Positions 15,605 to 24,962 of a stretch of DNA of 60,793 nt are shown here, piece after piece (position 1 is the first letter of the stretch; each line of letters starts with the position of its first letter). A model generated the notes under the pieces. That model did not search any database and was not told where the DNA came from. It saw nothing but the letters and a program-made list of their open reading frames with translations. The stretch comes from Bacillota bacterium. Its GTDB lineage: Bacteria; Bacillota; Thermincolia; Thermincolales; UBA2595. The position numbers and the translations under genes were made by a program. Location: NCBI GenBank assembly GCA_021847735.1, contig JAJZQD010000003.1, positions 1 to 60,793 of the forward strand. Reading direction: 5' to 3'.

Positions 15605-16123
15605 TTGAACAAAGCAGTACCCAAGCTTACCCTTTTGGGTAAGCTCAAAACCAAAATCGTCGGCGCCCAGTATTACGAGGATACTGTCAAAGCCAATGAG
15701 GAGGTCTTTTTTGAACGCAGCCCGCATAACGAATTCGACCAAAATGCCATCGAGGCCCAAAACTCCAACTGCCGCACGGTGGGCCATATCCCCAGGAGGT
15801 ATTCGGCTTTTCTGGCCCCGTTAATTGATGAGGGGCTCATCTATTTAAAGGGGTCTGCCCTTGACGAACCGGATAAACAGGAAGTGCCTGTTGAAGTAGA
15901 CGTTTACCTGACTCCCACCGGCCGCAGGATAACCAAACCGCCCTTTGCCGACAATGCCAAACAGGTCGTTCACAACATGGTGGCGGCATTTTTCAACGAG
16001 TGTGACAAATATTCCGCGTCAACCATCGCCGAAGTAATTGAGAAATTTAAGGCCATGTCCAAAGGAAAATGTCCTGCCGGAAACCATCCTGTTGTCCAGG
16101 CTGCTGCACCGGAAAATGGATGA
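15605..16123 (+). CDS. HIRAN-domain protein
   Basis: TTG start with GGGGAGG upstream. The HIRAN signature is clear: KIVGAQYYEDTV, FFERSPHNEFDQNAIEA and VGHIPRRYSAFLAPLID. HIRAN domains bind DNA 3' ends or stalled forks and occur in repair and restriction proteins. After about residue 150 the frame appears to shift. The frame as given ends PENG at 16123, while another frame from about 16050 continues LLSRLLHRKMDEISRGGVLR to a stop at 16187. The last residues may therefore be wrong, or the gene is slightly damaged. The domain itself is intact. Confidence 0.8.
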   Translation: MNKAVPKLTLLGKLKTKIVGAQYYEDTVKANEEVFFERSPHNEFDQNAIEAQNSNCRTVGHIPRRYSAFLAPLIDEGLIYLKGSALDEPDKQEVPVEVDVYLTPTGRRITKPPFADNAKQVVHNMVAAFFNECDKYSASTIAEVIEKFKAMSKGKCPAGNHPVVQAAAPENG

Positions 16124-16284
16124 AATCAGCCGCGGCGGGGTTCTGCGGTTGAAGGAAATGTTAGTATCCAGGCTGGCAGAATTATAAACGGGGAAAATAA
16201 TAAGCTGTAAAAACCTTGACGTACTGCCGTTATATTCACCCGGCGCTGAGCAGGCTCCATACATGCTGTTAAAAGAAGCCCCGC

Positions 16285-16395
16285 AGCATCGAGGAAAGCA
16301 TCGGTATTTCTATCGCCACTGCTGAACTGGTGCAGAAAGCGTACAAGACAGGAAGGCTTGTCAGGAAATCGCCGAAAGGATTTATCCTTAAATGA
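16285..16395 (+). pseudogene. Remnant of the gene preceding the nucleotidyltransferase
   Basis: A frame without a good start reads SIEESIGISIATAELVQKAY and KTGRLVRKSPKGFILK, and its stop overlaps the next ATG (ATGA at 16392). This is the coupling expected of a two-gene toxin-antitoxin-like unit whose first gene has lost its 5' part. Confidence 0.4.
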
Positions 16396-16766
16396 GTTTA
16401 AGAGACGATCTTTTAGAATGTATCAACATCAAGGATAGGGTTGAGAGACAAGTTGCTGCTGCAGGTATTATCACGATGGCTTTGGAGCCTCTAGGTATCA
16501 TTCCCATCGTGGTCGGCGGAGCCGCCGTTGAATTTTACACTTTAGGCCAATACGCCACCATGGACATTGATTTCGTAGGAATAATCAATGACGACATGAA
16601 TATACTGGTCGGCACGATGGATAAAGTGCAGCCGGTAGAATATAAAGGGAAACAAGCATACTTCATCGGTATTGAAGACCTCATTCTAAACCGTGTTCAG
16701 GAAGCAGAACACGGGAAAGATTTGAATTCCGCTGAATGGGCAAGGACTTTGATGGTAACCCATTAA
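16392..16766 (+). pseudogene. Nucleotidyltransferase-like protein, internally deleted
   Basis: 124 residues. VVGGAAVEFYTLGQYATMDIDF is the GG...D-x-D core of minimal nucleotidyltransferases (the DxD pair is DID), and YFIGIEDLILNRVQ is the usual C-terminal helix. The central 50-60 residues between them are missing compared with normal family members, so the protein is probably inactive. It is translationally coupled to a 5'-truncated partner. The original was probably a nucleotidyltransferase toxin or AbiE-like unit. An intact minimal variant cannot be excluded. Confidence 0.55.
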
Positions 16767-16769
16767 TTT

Positions 16770-16833
16770 TATACTACCAAGAAAGTATATCTTTTCCACA
16801 TTTGTGGAAAAGGCCAAGGTAAACGTGGGACGT
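16770..16833. repeat. Composite palindromic repeat, uninterrupted copy
   Basis: TATACT..AAGTATA and TTTTCCACA/TGTGGAAAA hairpins match the halves at 5196-5315 without the 60-bp insert, so this copy shows the empty form. The rest of 16834-17014 holds no gene; it is the SorC operon control region. Confidence 0.6.
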
Positions 16834-17032
16834 ATTTTCTTAATTAACGGCCTGGCCTAAGTACCCGCCACGGTGACTTAAAAAATTTAATTTTTTTCGA
16901 CATTTTTTTAAAAGGCGGCAGGAATGTTCTAAAACATATAGAATTAATCTACCTATCGGTGAAAAAAATTTCACTCGACTGCACAAAATTGCAGATACCG
17001 GGTAAGGGGATGATATTATAGACATCAGACAA

Positions 17033-17953
17033 ATGGTCCGTGTTGCCAGGATGTATTATGAGTTTGGGTACATACAGGAAGTAATTGCCGAAAAAGAGGG
17101 AATATCTCGTTCCAGTGTGAGCCGGATATTGGATAAAGCATACAAGGAGGGAATCATCCAAATAAAGGTTGTATACCCTCTCCAACCGGTTCGCGATTTG
17201 GAAGAAAGTCTAAAAGCACACTTTAATCTGAAAAAAGTATTCGTTGTTCCTATGATTATTGATCACCCGGATGCTGTCCGTAACGACCTTGGTATCGCAG
17301 TTGCGGGTTTTTTAAAGGAAATTATTACTGACGGTGAGATTATTGGGGTTTCCTGGGGTACTACTTTGCCGTATGTAACACACAATATGGGGATAATTCC
17401 CAAACAACGGATTACTGTGGTTCAGCTAAACGGAGGGGTAGCAAAAAACTACCTGTCCACGCAATCCGGGGCTATAGTGGAGGGTTTTGTCCAGGCATTT
17501 AATGCGGTCCCTTATATGCTGCCGGTTCCTGCTATCGTGGATAGTGTCGATCTGGCAGCTGCTATTGCTGCTGATTCCAATGTGAAACAAACTTTAGATT
17601 TGGCTCGCCAAGCTCGAATAGCCTTGTTTGGTATTGGGCGCGCTTCTAATGAATCAATCCTGGTGAAAGCGGGTTATTTTTGCCAAGGTGAATATGAAGA
17701 CTTGCTTAACAAAGGTGCTGTGGGAGATATATGCTCCCGTTACTTCAAAATTGACGGCAGCATAGCGGATACCGAACTGTATAATCGGACTGTGGGAATA
17801 TCCCTGGAGGAACTGGCCGTCAAAGATTATTCCATTGCCGTTGCAAACGGTGAGGAAAAGGCGGAGGCTATTTTAGGCGCTTTAAGGGGAGGGTATGTCA
17901 ACACCCTTTTTATTGACGAATGTGCGGCCAGGAAATGCCTGAGCCTTCTATAA
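17033..17953 (+). CDS. SorC/DeoR-family sugar-responsive regulator
   Basis: 306 residues from the first canonical ATG. N-terminal HTH (YIQEVIAEKEGISRSSVSRIL) is followed by the SorC sugar-phosphate-binding domain (IIGVSWGTTLPYV, VVQLNGGV, ALFGIGRAS, GDICSRYF). Family members usually begin MDIRQMVRVARMYY, and IDIRQ is encoded immediately upstream (17018-17032), with AAGGGGA at 17004-17010. Translation may therefore start at ATT 17015 or ATA 17018. It heads the dehydrogenase-kinase-transporter-DeoC operon and probably responds to a phosphorylated intermediate. Confidence 0.87.
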   Translation: MVRVARMYYEFGYIQEVIAEKEGISRSSVSRILDKAYKEGIIQIKVVYPLQPVRDLEESLKAHFNLKKVFVVPMIIDHPDAVRNDLGIAVAGFLKEIITDGEIIGVSWGTTLPYVTHNMGIIPKQRITVVQLNGGVAKNYLSTQSGAIVEGFVQAFNAVPYMLPVPAIVDSVDLAAAIAADSNVKQTLDLARQARIALFGIGRASNESILVKAGYFCQGEYEDLLNKGAVGDICSRYFKIDGSIADTELYNRTVGISLEELAVKDYSIAVANGEEKAEAILGALRGGYVNTLFIDECAARKCLSLL

Positions 17954-17986
17954 AATTACTACATTTGGCTAAGAGGAGATAAAGAA

Positions 17987-19024
17987 ATGAAAGCTGTAAA
18001 ATTGTACGAGGCCGGGGATTTACGAGTGGAAGAGGTCGACATTCCGGAATTGGAGCCAGGCTGTGTGTTCGCTAAAGTAAAAGCGGTTGGGGTTTGCGGT
18101 TCAGATATACCCCGGGTAAATTTTTACGGGGCCTATCATCCTAACTTAACAATCGGTCATGAATTTAGCGGGGAGATAGTGAAAGTGAATCAGGTCGGTA
18201 ATTGGCAAGTGGGCGACAGGGTTGTTGTCCCGCCCTTGATTCCCTGCAATCACTGCCAATGGTGCCGGACAGGGCATTATTCTTTATGTGAGGATTACAG
18301 CTATTTCGGTTCCCGCCGGGATGGCGCAATGGCCGAATATGTCACTGTTCCTGAGAAGAATTTGCTGCCTTTGCCCGACAATGTGCCTTTTGAAGCAGGG
18401 GCTATGGTTGATCCGGCTGCTAACGCCATACATGGAATTTGGAAAGGCGAAATTAATCCCGGTGATACAGTGGCAATTTACGGTTGCGGCCCGATTGGCC
18501 TTTTTGCGATACAGTTTGCCAAAATCCTTGGCGCCGGTATGGTTATAGCTATTGACGTGAAAGAGCAAAAGCTAAATATAGCCAGAGATCTGGGTGCTGA
18601 TGAGGTTATTAATGCTTTAGAAGTTGATCCGGTAGAGAGGATTTTCGAACTCACCGGACAAGCCGGTGCCAATTTAGTTTTGGAGACTGCCGGATTGTCG
18701 GTTGTTCAGAACCAATCGGTATGTTCAGCAGGGAAGCTAGGCCGGGTCGTAATCTTAGGAATCAGTCACGATAAGTTAGAACTTAGCAAATCAGCGGCGG
18801 ACTATCTTTTAAGGCGGGAGTTGGAAGTAAAAGGTTCATGGAATTCTTTTTCAAATCCTTTTCCTGGCCGGGAATGGACCTATAGCTTGGAATTGATGGC
18901 CCAGCAAAAACTTCGTACAGAGCCTATAATCAGCCATAAACTGAATTTGGCAAATGCCCCGGAAACATTCAAAAAGTTTTTAGATAAAGACTTTTTCTTT
19001 AGTAAAGTAATATTTTTGCCGTAA
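17987..19024 (+). CDS. Zinc-dependent polyol/sugar dehydrogenase (GatD/sorbitol dehydrogenase-like)
   Basis: 345 residues. Catalytic zinc site (VCGSD, GHEFSGE), structural zinc cysteines (CNHCQWCRTGHYSLC) and an NAD Rossmann motif (IYGCGPIGLF) place it in the medium-chain alcohol dehydrogenases near galactitol-1-phosphate and sorbitol dehydrogenases. AAGAGGAG precedes the ATG. In this operon it would oxidise a polyol or reduced sugar before phosphorylation, or a phosphorylated polyol after it. The substrate is unknown. Confidence 0.88.
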   Translation: MKAVKLYEAGDLRVEEVDIPELEPGCVFAKVKAVGVCGSDIPRVNFYGAYHPNLTIGHEFSGEIVKVNQVGNWQVGDRVVVPPLIPCNHCQWCRTGHYSLCEDYSYFGSRRDGAMAEYVTVPEKNLLPLPDNVPFEAGAMVDPAANAIHGIWKGEINPGDTVAIYGCGPIGLFAIQFAKILGAGMVIAIDVKEQKLNIARDLGADEVINALEVDPVERIFELTGQAGANLVLETAGLSVVQNQSVCSAGKLGRVVILGISHDKLELSKSAADYLLRRELEVKGSWNSFSNPFPGREWTYSLELMAQQKLRTEPIISHKLNLANAPETFKKFLDKDFFFSKVIFLP

Positions 19025-19053
19025 AATATTTCCGGATAAAGGGGTGGCTTCTC

Positions 19054-20589
19054 ATGGGTTGGCCGCTGATTTTGGGAGTCGATTTTGGTACACAAGGTGT
19101 CAGGACGGCTGTTTTTGATTCTAATGCCCATTGCCTGAATATGGCTTTTGCCGGCTATGATACATATTATCCCAGCCCCGGTTGGGCTGAGCAGCATCCG
19201 GAAGAATGGTGGAATGCCTTTAAAAAGGCGTTGTCCGGTTGCCTTACGGGACTGGATTCTACGGAGATAGCAGGAATGGCGGTTTGCGCGACCTCCTCAA
19301 CAGTGTTGGCGGTTGACGAGGAAGGAAGGCCTCTTATGCCGGCAATACTTTGGATGGATGCCAGGGCTATTCGGCAGACAGAAATAATAAACAGTACAGG
19401 GAATAAGGTGCTAAGGTATTCCGGTGGACAAGTTTCGGTGGAATGGATGCTCCCCAAAACCTTATGGATAAAAGAGAATAAGCCGGACATATACGAAAGT
19501 GCCTATCAAATATTGGAACAGTTGGACTGGATAAATTACCGTCTTACCGGCCGGTTCGTCTCTTCAAAGTGTACGGCCACATGCAAGTGGAATTTCACGG
19601 ACACTGAGGGGGGCTGGTCCGATGAATTCATGCGTGAAATCGGCTTGGGTGATTTTAAGGACAAAATCCCTGTCGATGTTGTACCGGTTGGTGGCAGGGT
19701 TGGCAGAATAACCCCTGAGACAGCGGCCGAACTCGGTTTGCCTAAAGAATTGCTGGTATTCCAGGGAGGCATTGATGCCCATATAGGTATGCTTGGTTTG
19801 GGTGTGGTTAACCCCGGGCAGATGGGAGTCATTATGGGTACCAGTTTTGTCCACCTAACCTTGACTCAAGTGCCTGTTTACCACCAAGGGTTATGGGGGC
19901 CTTACCCGAGTGCTGTCATCGAAGACCTTTGGCTCCTGGAAGGCGGACAAGTATCGGCGGGTTCCTTAACCAAGTGGTTTAAAGACCAATTTGCAAGTGA
20001 ACTTCCTTATTCCAACCCCAATGACGATCCTTATCAGGTTTTAGCCGGGCAAGCACAAAATATACCGCCCGGTTCAGAGGGTTTAATCGTATTGGATACC
20101 TGGCAGGGTAATCGTACGCCTTACCGGGACCCGATGGCCAGGGGAGCTGTATGGGGTTTGACCCTTAGCCACACCAGGGCCCATCTGTACAGGGCAGTTT
20201 TGGAAGGTGTGGCCTATGGTACCCGGAATATTCTGGAGGCTTTTAACAAGGCTGAATGCCTGGTAACAGAAATTGTTGCCTGTGGAGGAGTACTTAAAAA
20301 TCCGGTTTGGCTGCAAATAATCGCAGATGTTACCGGGGTGCCTATTAAACGGACGAAATTTACCGAGGCCGGAGTCCTCGGCTGTGCTGTTGCAGCTGCT
20401 GTGGGGCTGGGATATTTTAAGGGATTAGGGGAAGCCTCGCGAGCGATGGTTGAATTCGGAGAAACTGTTAAACCAGATCTTAATAACTTTGGCCTATATA
20501 GTTTCTACTTTGAAAACTATAAAAAAACTTACGAACTTTTAGCGCCTGAAATGTGCAAGATGCACAGTTTTATGGGCCACAGGGGGTGA
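19054..20589 (+). CDS. FGGY-family carbohydrate kinase
   Basis: 511 residues. GVDFGTQGVRTAVFD is the N-terminal phosphate-binding motif; AILWMDARA, FQGGIDAHIGMLGLG and VACGGVLKNPVWLQIIADVTG are typical of FGGY kinases (xylulo-, ribulo-, glycerokinase). It would phosphorylate the sugar delivered by the Rbs-type transporter. TGATG overlap with the transporter ATPase shows coupling. The nearest subgroup looks xylulokinase- or ribulokinase-like. Confidence 0.88.
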   Translation: MGWPLILGVDFGTQGVRTAVFDSNAHCLNMAFAGYDTYYPSPGWAEQHPEEWWNAFKKALSGCLTGLDSTEIAGMAVCATSSTVLAVDEEGRPLMPAILWMDARAIRQTEIINSTGNKVLRYSGGQVSVEWMLPKTLWIKENKPDIYESAYQILEQLDWINYRLTGRFVSSKCTATCKWNFTDTEGGWSDEFMREIGLGDFKDKIPVDVVPVGGRVGRITPETAAELGLPKELLVFQGGIDAHIGMLGLGVVNPGQMGVIMGTSFVHLTLTQVPVYHQGLWGPYPSAVIEDLWLLEGGQVSAGSLTKWFKDQFASELPYSNPNDDPYQVLAGQAQNIPPGSEGLIVLDTWQGNRTPYRDPMARGAVWGLTLSHTRAHLYRAVLEGVAYGTRNILEAFNKAECLVTEIVACGGVLKNPVWLQIIADVTGVPIKRTKFTEAGVLGCAVAAAVGLGYFKGLGEASRAMVEFGETVKPDLNNFGLYSFYFENYKKTYELLAPEMCKMHSFMGHRG

Positions 20590-22094
20590 TGTTTTTGTCG
20601 GACCAAGATCACCGGTATATACTCGAAATGAACGGGATATCTAAATCATTTCCGGGGGTTCACGCTTTAAAGAAAGTTGATTTCGGCGTTCTTGAGGGAG
20701 AAGTACACTGCCTGGTCGGAGCCAACGGTGCCGGAAAATCAACTCTGATGAAGATTTTATCAGGTGCGTATATCAAGGAAGAAGGAGAGATTAGTTTTGC
20801 CGGTAGACCTGTAAACATTGCCAATCCGATTGACAGCCGAAAACTGGGGATTTCCGTGATTTACCAGGAGCTGTCTTTGGTTGCCAGTCTTTCTGTCGCG
20901 GAAAACATATTCCTTGGCATACACCCAAAGAAGTCACTTGGGTTTATAGATTGGCGGACAATAAACCGCAGAGCTCAGCAAATGATTGACGAAATGGGAA
21001 TTAACATTAATGTTAAGCAACCGGTAAGTGCTTTGAGCATGGGGCAGAGGCAAATAGTGGAATTAGCCAAAGCACTTGCTGCGGATGCAAAACTGGTTGT
21101 GATGGACGAACCCTCGGCTACCCTATCGGGTGAAGAGTTTGAGACCTTGGTTAGAGTGATTAAAGATTTGAAATCGAAAGGTATTACAGTAATTTATATT
21201 TCACACCGTCTCGAGGAGTTGTTCAGGCTGGGTGACAGGGTAACGGTGCTGAGGGACGGGACTTACGTAGGTACCAGAATATTAAAAGAAATCCGGCAGG
21301 ATGATTTGGTCGAAATGATTATCGGTTATTCCTTGAGCAAGCAGGAACATAAATGCGGAGACGTTTCCGGAGATGTAATGTTAAAGGTTGAGAATATATC
21401 CACACCTAAATTACGGTCGGTTTCTTTAGCCGTACATAAAGGCGAGATTTTGGGGTTATATGGCCTGGTGGGGTCAGGCCGGACCGAATTGCTCCGGGTC
21501 ATATACGGTGTTGACAGGCTCCAGACCGGGTCAATAATACTTAACGGAAAGAATGTTCGGTTACGTTCACCTGTGGAAAGCCTTAAACTTGGCATCGGGA
21601 TGGTGCCGGAAAACCGGAAAACTCAAGGCCTGATTACGGACCTTCCAGTCTGGGAGAACGCTGCATTGCCTTCATTTAAAACTTTTAGCCGGCTGGGGAT
21701 CATCCGGTATGGCACTCTGTTTAAGGCGGTTTTGGAGCAGGTAAAAAAATTGCGGATAGCCACTCCATCCATTAAGACTTCCGTCAAAAACCTTAGTGGC
21801 GGCAATCAGCAAAAGGTAGTTGTTGCCAAGTGGCTGTTAAAGAAATCCAGTTTATTGTTGTTTGATGAACCTACCCAGGGTATTGACATAGGAGCCAAGG
21901 AAGAGATTTATGGAATCATCAAAGAAGTTGTTAATACGGGCTTTGGCGTTATTGTGGCTTCGTCCGAACTGGCAGAGTTAATGCGGGTTTGTGACCGGAT
22001 AGTGGTTATGTTTAACGGAGAGGTGTCCGGGCAGTTTACCCGGGATTCATACGAAGAACAAGCCATTTTAAAATGTGCGGTAATGGGGAGGTAA
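20589..22094 (+). CDS. Sugar ABC transporter ATPase, RbsA-type
   Basis: 501 residues with two ABC domains. Domain 1 has Walker A GANGAGKST, signature LSMGQRQ and VVMDEPSATL. Domain 2 has the degenerate P-loop GLVGSGRTE, signature LSGGNQQK and LLLFDEPTQGID. This is standard for CUT2 importers (ribose, xylose, allose, AI-2). ATG 20589 overlaps the kinase stop; TTG 20595 would be better spaced from AGGGGG. Confidence 0.93.
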   Translation: MFLSDQDHRYILEMNGISKSFPGVHALKKVDFGVLEGEVHCLVGANGAGKSTLMKILSGAYIKEEGEISFAGRPVNIANPIDSRKLGISVIYQELSLVASLSVAENIFLGIHPKKSLGFIDWRTINRRAQQMIDEMGININVKQPVSALSMGQRQIVELAKALAADAKLVVMDEPSATLSGEEFETLVRVIKDLKSKGITVIYISHRLEELFRLGDRVTVLRDGTYVGTRILKEIRQDDLVEMIIGYSLSKQEHKCGDVSGDVMLKVENISTPKLRSVSLAVHKGEILGLYGLVGSGRTELLRVIYGVDRLQTGSIILNGKNVRLRSPVESLKLGIGMVPENRKTQGLITDLPVWENAALPSFKTFSRLGIIRYGTLFKAVLEQVKKLRIATPSIKTSVKNLSGGNQQKVVVAKWLLKKSSLLLFDEPTQGIDIGAKEEIYGIIKEVVNTGFGVIVASSELAELMRVCDRIVVMFNGEVSGQFTRDSYEEQAILKCAVMGR

Positions 22095-23084
22095 GTGAGT
22101 GTGGTTGAACCAACTAAGGCCATTCAAACAGAAAAGCTCTGGAACAATTATAGTATAAGACAGCTTTTAAGCAGATATAACCTCGTTATACTCCTCGTAA
22201 TCTTTACTACTATAGCTTCGATTTTGTCCCCCAAGTTTTTAACTGTCCAAAACTTTCTAAATTTGTTGCAGCAGTCATCAATTACCGGAATGTTAGCCTT
22301 AGGGATGACTTTTGTTATAGTAACTGCCGGTATTGATCTGTCGGTAGGGTCAATTGTGGCCCTGGCAGGTATGGTTGTAGCGGTTTTAATTCAGGACGGG
22401 ATTTCTATTGGACTGTCAATCGTGGCGGCACTTGCCGTTGGGGCAGTGCTGGGCTTTGTTAACGGATTTATCAGTACTAAGTTTACAGTTCCGGCCTTTA
22501 TTGCAACTCTAGCGATGATGGTTTCCGCAAGAGGCCTGGCCTTACTTGTCACCGAAGGGAAACCCGTGTTTGGGTTGCCCCAATCTTTTAGTTTTCTGGG
22601 GGCGGGTTTTATTTTAGGATTGCCTGTCAGCGGGCTTACCTGGGTTATACTTACGGTTATAGCCGCGTTGATCCTAAAGTACACCCCCTTCGGAAGAAAC
22701 CTGTATGCCGTCGGTGGTAACCCGGAGGCCGCGCATCTTTCGGGTATTAGGGTTAACTATCATCTCATCTCGGTTTACGTTATTTCAGGTGTGATGTCTG
22801 CTCTGGCCGGGGTGGTCATGGCTTCGTGGCTTACAGTCGGGCAACCCACTGCGGCCAAAGGGGCCGAACTGGATGCTATTGCGGGAGTGGTTCTGGGCGG
22901 CGCCAGCCTTTTTGGGGGAAAGGGCGGCGTAGGCGGCACTTTTATCGGTGTTTTCGTGATGAGCATTATTACAAATATTTTTAATTTACTAGGGCTGGCC
23001 TCATATTACCAGCAGATATTTATGGGTCTGATCATTGTGCTGGCCCTTGTACTTAATCGGTTTGTAGCCGGGGAAAAAGCCTAA
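22095..23084 (+). CDS. Sugar ABC transporter permease, RbsC-type
   Basis: 329 residues, eight to ten hydrophobic segments, and the CUT2 permease motifs ITAGIDLSVGSIVAL and AVGGNPEAAHLSGI. GGGGAGG lies before two possible GTG starts (22095, 22101). It forms the channel with the RbsA-like ATPase. Confidence 0.93.
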   Translation: MSVVEPTKAIQTEKLWNNYSIRQLLSRYNLVILLVIFTTIASILSPKFLTVQNFLNLLQQSSITGMLALGMTFVIVTAGIDLSVGSIVALAGMVVAVLIQDGISIGLSIVAALAVGAVLGFVNGFISTKFTVPAFIATLAMMVSARGLALLVTEGKPVFGLPQSFSFLGAGFILGLPVSGLTWVILTVIAALILKYTPFGRNLYAVGGNPEAAHLSGIRVNYHLISVYVISGVMSALAGVVMASWLTVGQPTAAKGAELDAIAGVVLGGASLFGGKGGVGGTFIGVFVMSIITNIFNLLGLASYYQQIFMGLIIVLALVLNRFVAGEKA

Positions 23085-23175
23085 TAAGTTAATATTTTGC
23101 AAGGAGGGTGATATATCAAAAAGTTTTCGGCAAAAAACTTAATATTAAATCAAAAATGGGAGGTAGGAACTAAAA

Positions 23176-24183
23176 ATGAAAAAGAAGATCTTGGTTGGAT
23201 TGTTTTTGCTAATAGGGCTATCGTTGTTAGTGATGGGTTGCGGCGGCAATTCACAGTCTACATCGCAACAGGATAATAAGCAGGAAAGTACGCAGCAGCC
23301 GAAAAAAATAGTAATTGGTTTTTCACAGGTTACCCTTGATTCCCCGTTTTACGTTTCGTTAATGGATGCCGCAAAAGCCGAGGCGGCAAACAAGGGCGCT
23401 GAATTGATTTATGTCGATGCACAGAATGATATTAAGAAACAAAACGCGGACGTTCAAGACTTAATTACCAAAGGGATTAATGTACTTATCCTTAACCCCA
23501 GCAATCCGTCAGGGGTCAATCCTGCTTTAGATGCGGCCAAAAAGGCCAACATTCCTGTTGTGACAGTTGACCGTCCAACGGAAACGAAAGTTGCCACCTT
23601 TGTGGGACGTGACAACAAGAAAATGGGTGAGTTGGCCGGTGAACAGGCAGTCGCACTGCTTGGCGGTAAAGGTAAGGCCAAAGGTAAAATTATTGAACTA
23701 CAGGGTGACGCCGGTGGCAAAGTAATGATGGACCGCCGTGACGGGTTCCATTTGGCCGTTGATAAAGAACCTGGCATAAAGGTTGTTCAGGGGCCATATT
23801 GCGATTATACCCGTTCAAAGGCAGTTAAAGCTTTTCAGGATCTTCTACAGGCCAACCCGGATGTGAAACTTGTATATGCCCATAATGACGATATGGCTTT
23901 GGGCGCGTTACAGGTTCTACAGCAGAATAGTCTTGCCGGCAAGGTTAAAATCGTAGGTGTAGACGGTCTGATCGAAGCAATCAAAGCTATCCAGGACGGT
24001 AAATATGACGCTACCGTCTTAAATGATCCGCAACTGTTAGGAACAACAGTGGTAGATACGGCTCTCGGTGTACTTAACGGGGAAAACTATCCTGATTTCA
24101 TTGATGCCGGTACCGGTTTAATCACCAAAGAAAACGCCGCTCAGTATTATAATGATAAACTCGTGTTTGCAGCTGCTAAATAA
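23176..24183 (+). CDS. Sugar-binding lipoprotein, RbsB-type
   Basis: 335 residues. Signal peptide with lipobox LVMGCG (Cys22), a Gln/Ser-rich linker, then a periplasmic-binding domain (IGFSQVTLDSPFYVSLMDAA, VTVDRPT, YAHNDDMALGALQ). It captures the substrate for the CUT2 transporter at the outer face of the membrane. An AAGGAGGGTGATAT site occurs earlier at 23100, but the gene uses GGGAGG at 23158-23163. Confidence 0.93.
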   Translation: MKKKILVGLFLLIGLSLLVMGCGGNSQSTSQQDNKQESTQQPKKIVIGFSQVTLDSPFYVSLMDAAKAEAANKGAELIYVDAQNDIKKQNADVQDLITKGINVLILNPSNPSGVNPALDAAKKANIPVVTVDRPTETKVATFVGRDNKKMGELAGEQAVALLGGKGKAKGKIIELQGDAGGKVMMDRRDGFHLAVDKEPGIKVVQGPYCDYTRSKAVKAFQDLLQANPDVKLVYAHNDDMALGALQVLQQNSLAGKVKIVGVDGLIEAIKAIQDGKYDATVLNDPQLLGTTVVDTALGVLNGENYPDFIDAGTGLITKENAAQYYNDKLVFAAAK

Positions 24184-24225
24184 CAACCGCCCGGTCAGCA
24201 AATAGTATAAAAAAGGGGCATAATG

Positions 24226-24903
24226 ATGAAAATTACAAAGAAAGAAATAGCCAAAATGATTGACCATACTCTGCTAAAAGCTGCGGCCACAGAGGAAGAA
24301 GTAACTCAGCTCTGCCGTGAGGCGGGCGATTATGGATTTGCTTCAGTATGTATTAATTCCTACTACGTGCCCCTAGCGCTGAAACTGCTGGCAAATACGG
24401 TTATACCGGTGTGTGCTGTGATTGGTTTTCCCTTGGGGGCAATGTTGACAGCCGCTAAAGCCTTTGAAGCAGGTGAAGCGGTAAAGGCCGGCGCGAAAGA
24501 AGTCGACATGGTAATTAATATTGGCCTTTTGAAGAGTGGCCGGCTTGACGCGGTTTTACAGGACATCCAGGCAGTAGTGGACGCCGCAAAAGCTGCGGAA
24601 AAGACAGCCCTGGTCAAAGTTATCATCGAGACAAGCTGTCTTACAGATGATGAAAAAGTGACAGCCTGCAGCCTGGCTGTGAAGGCCGGCGCAAATTTTG
24701 TTAAAACCAGCACGGGATTTTCATCGGGGGGAGCTACGATAGAGGACGTTAGACTGATGCGCAAAACGGTAGGTCCCGACCTCGGAGTTAAAGCCTCCGG
24801 CGGCATTAGAAACACTGAGCAGGCCTTAGCCATGATAGAGGCAGGTGCTAACCGCATTGGTGCCAGTGCAGGAGTTGCAATTTTAGCGGAACTCAAAGAT
24901 TAG
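24226..24903 (+). CDS. deoC: Deoxyribose-phosphate aldolase
   Basis: 225 residues from ATG 24226 (AAAGGGG seven bases upstream; ATG 24223 is the alternative). The Schiff-base lysine is in [15 protein letters not shown], the second catalytic lysine in [10 protein letters not shown], and MIDHTLLK is at the start. It cleaves 2-deoxyribose 5-phosphate to acetaldehyde and glyceraldehyde 3-phosphate. As the last gene of the SorC operon it suggests the imported sugar is converted to a deoxypentose phosphate or an analogue this class I aldolase accepts. Confidence 0.92.
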   Translation: MKITKKEIAKMIDHTLLKAAATEEEVTQLCREAGDYGFASVCINSYYVPLALKLLANTVIPVCAVIGFPLGAMLTAAKAFEAGEAVKAGAKEVDMVINIGLLKSGRLDAVLQDIQAVVDAAKAAEKTALVKVIIETSCLTDDEKVTACSLAVKAGANFVKTSTGFSSGGATIEDVRLMRKTVGPDLGVKASGGIRNTEQALAMIEAGANRIGASAGVAILAELKD

Positions 24904-24910
24904 TGACGAT

Positions 24911-24940
24911 TAGGCCATCACCATTAATGGTGATGGCCTA
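24911..24940. terminator. Perfect 30-bp palindrome after deoC
   Basis: TAGGCCATCACCATT followed by its exact reverse complement, with no loop spacer. Only ATTT follows, so termination may be weak. It lies between deoC and the MFS gene. Confidence 0.65.
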
Positions 24941-24962
24941 ATTTAAAATTATGGAGGACGGC

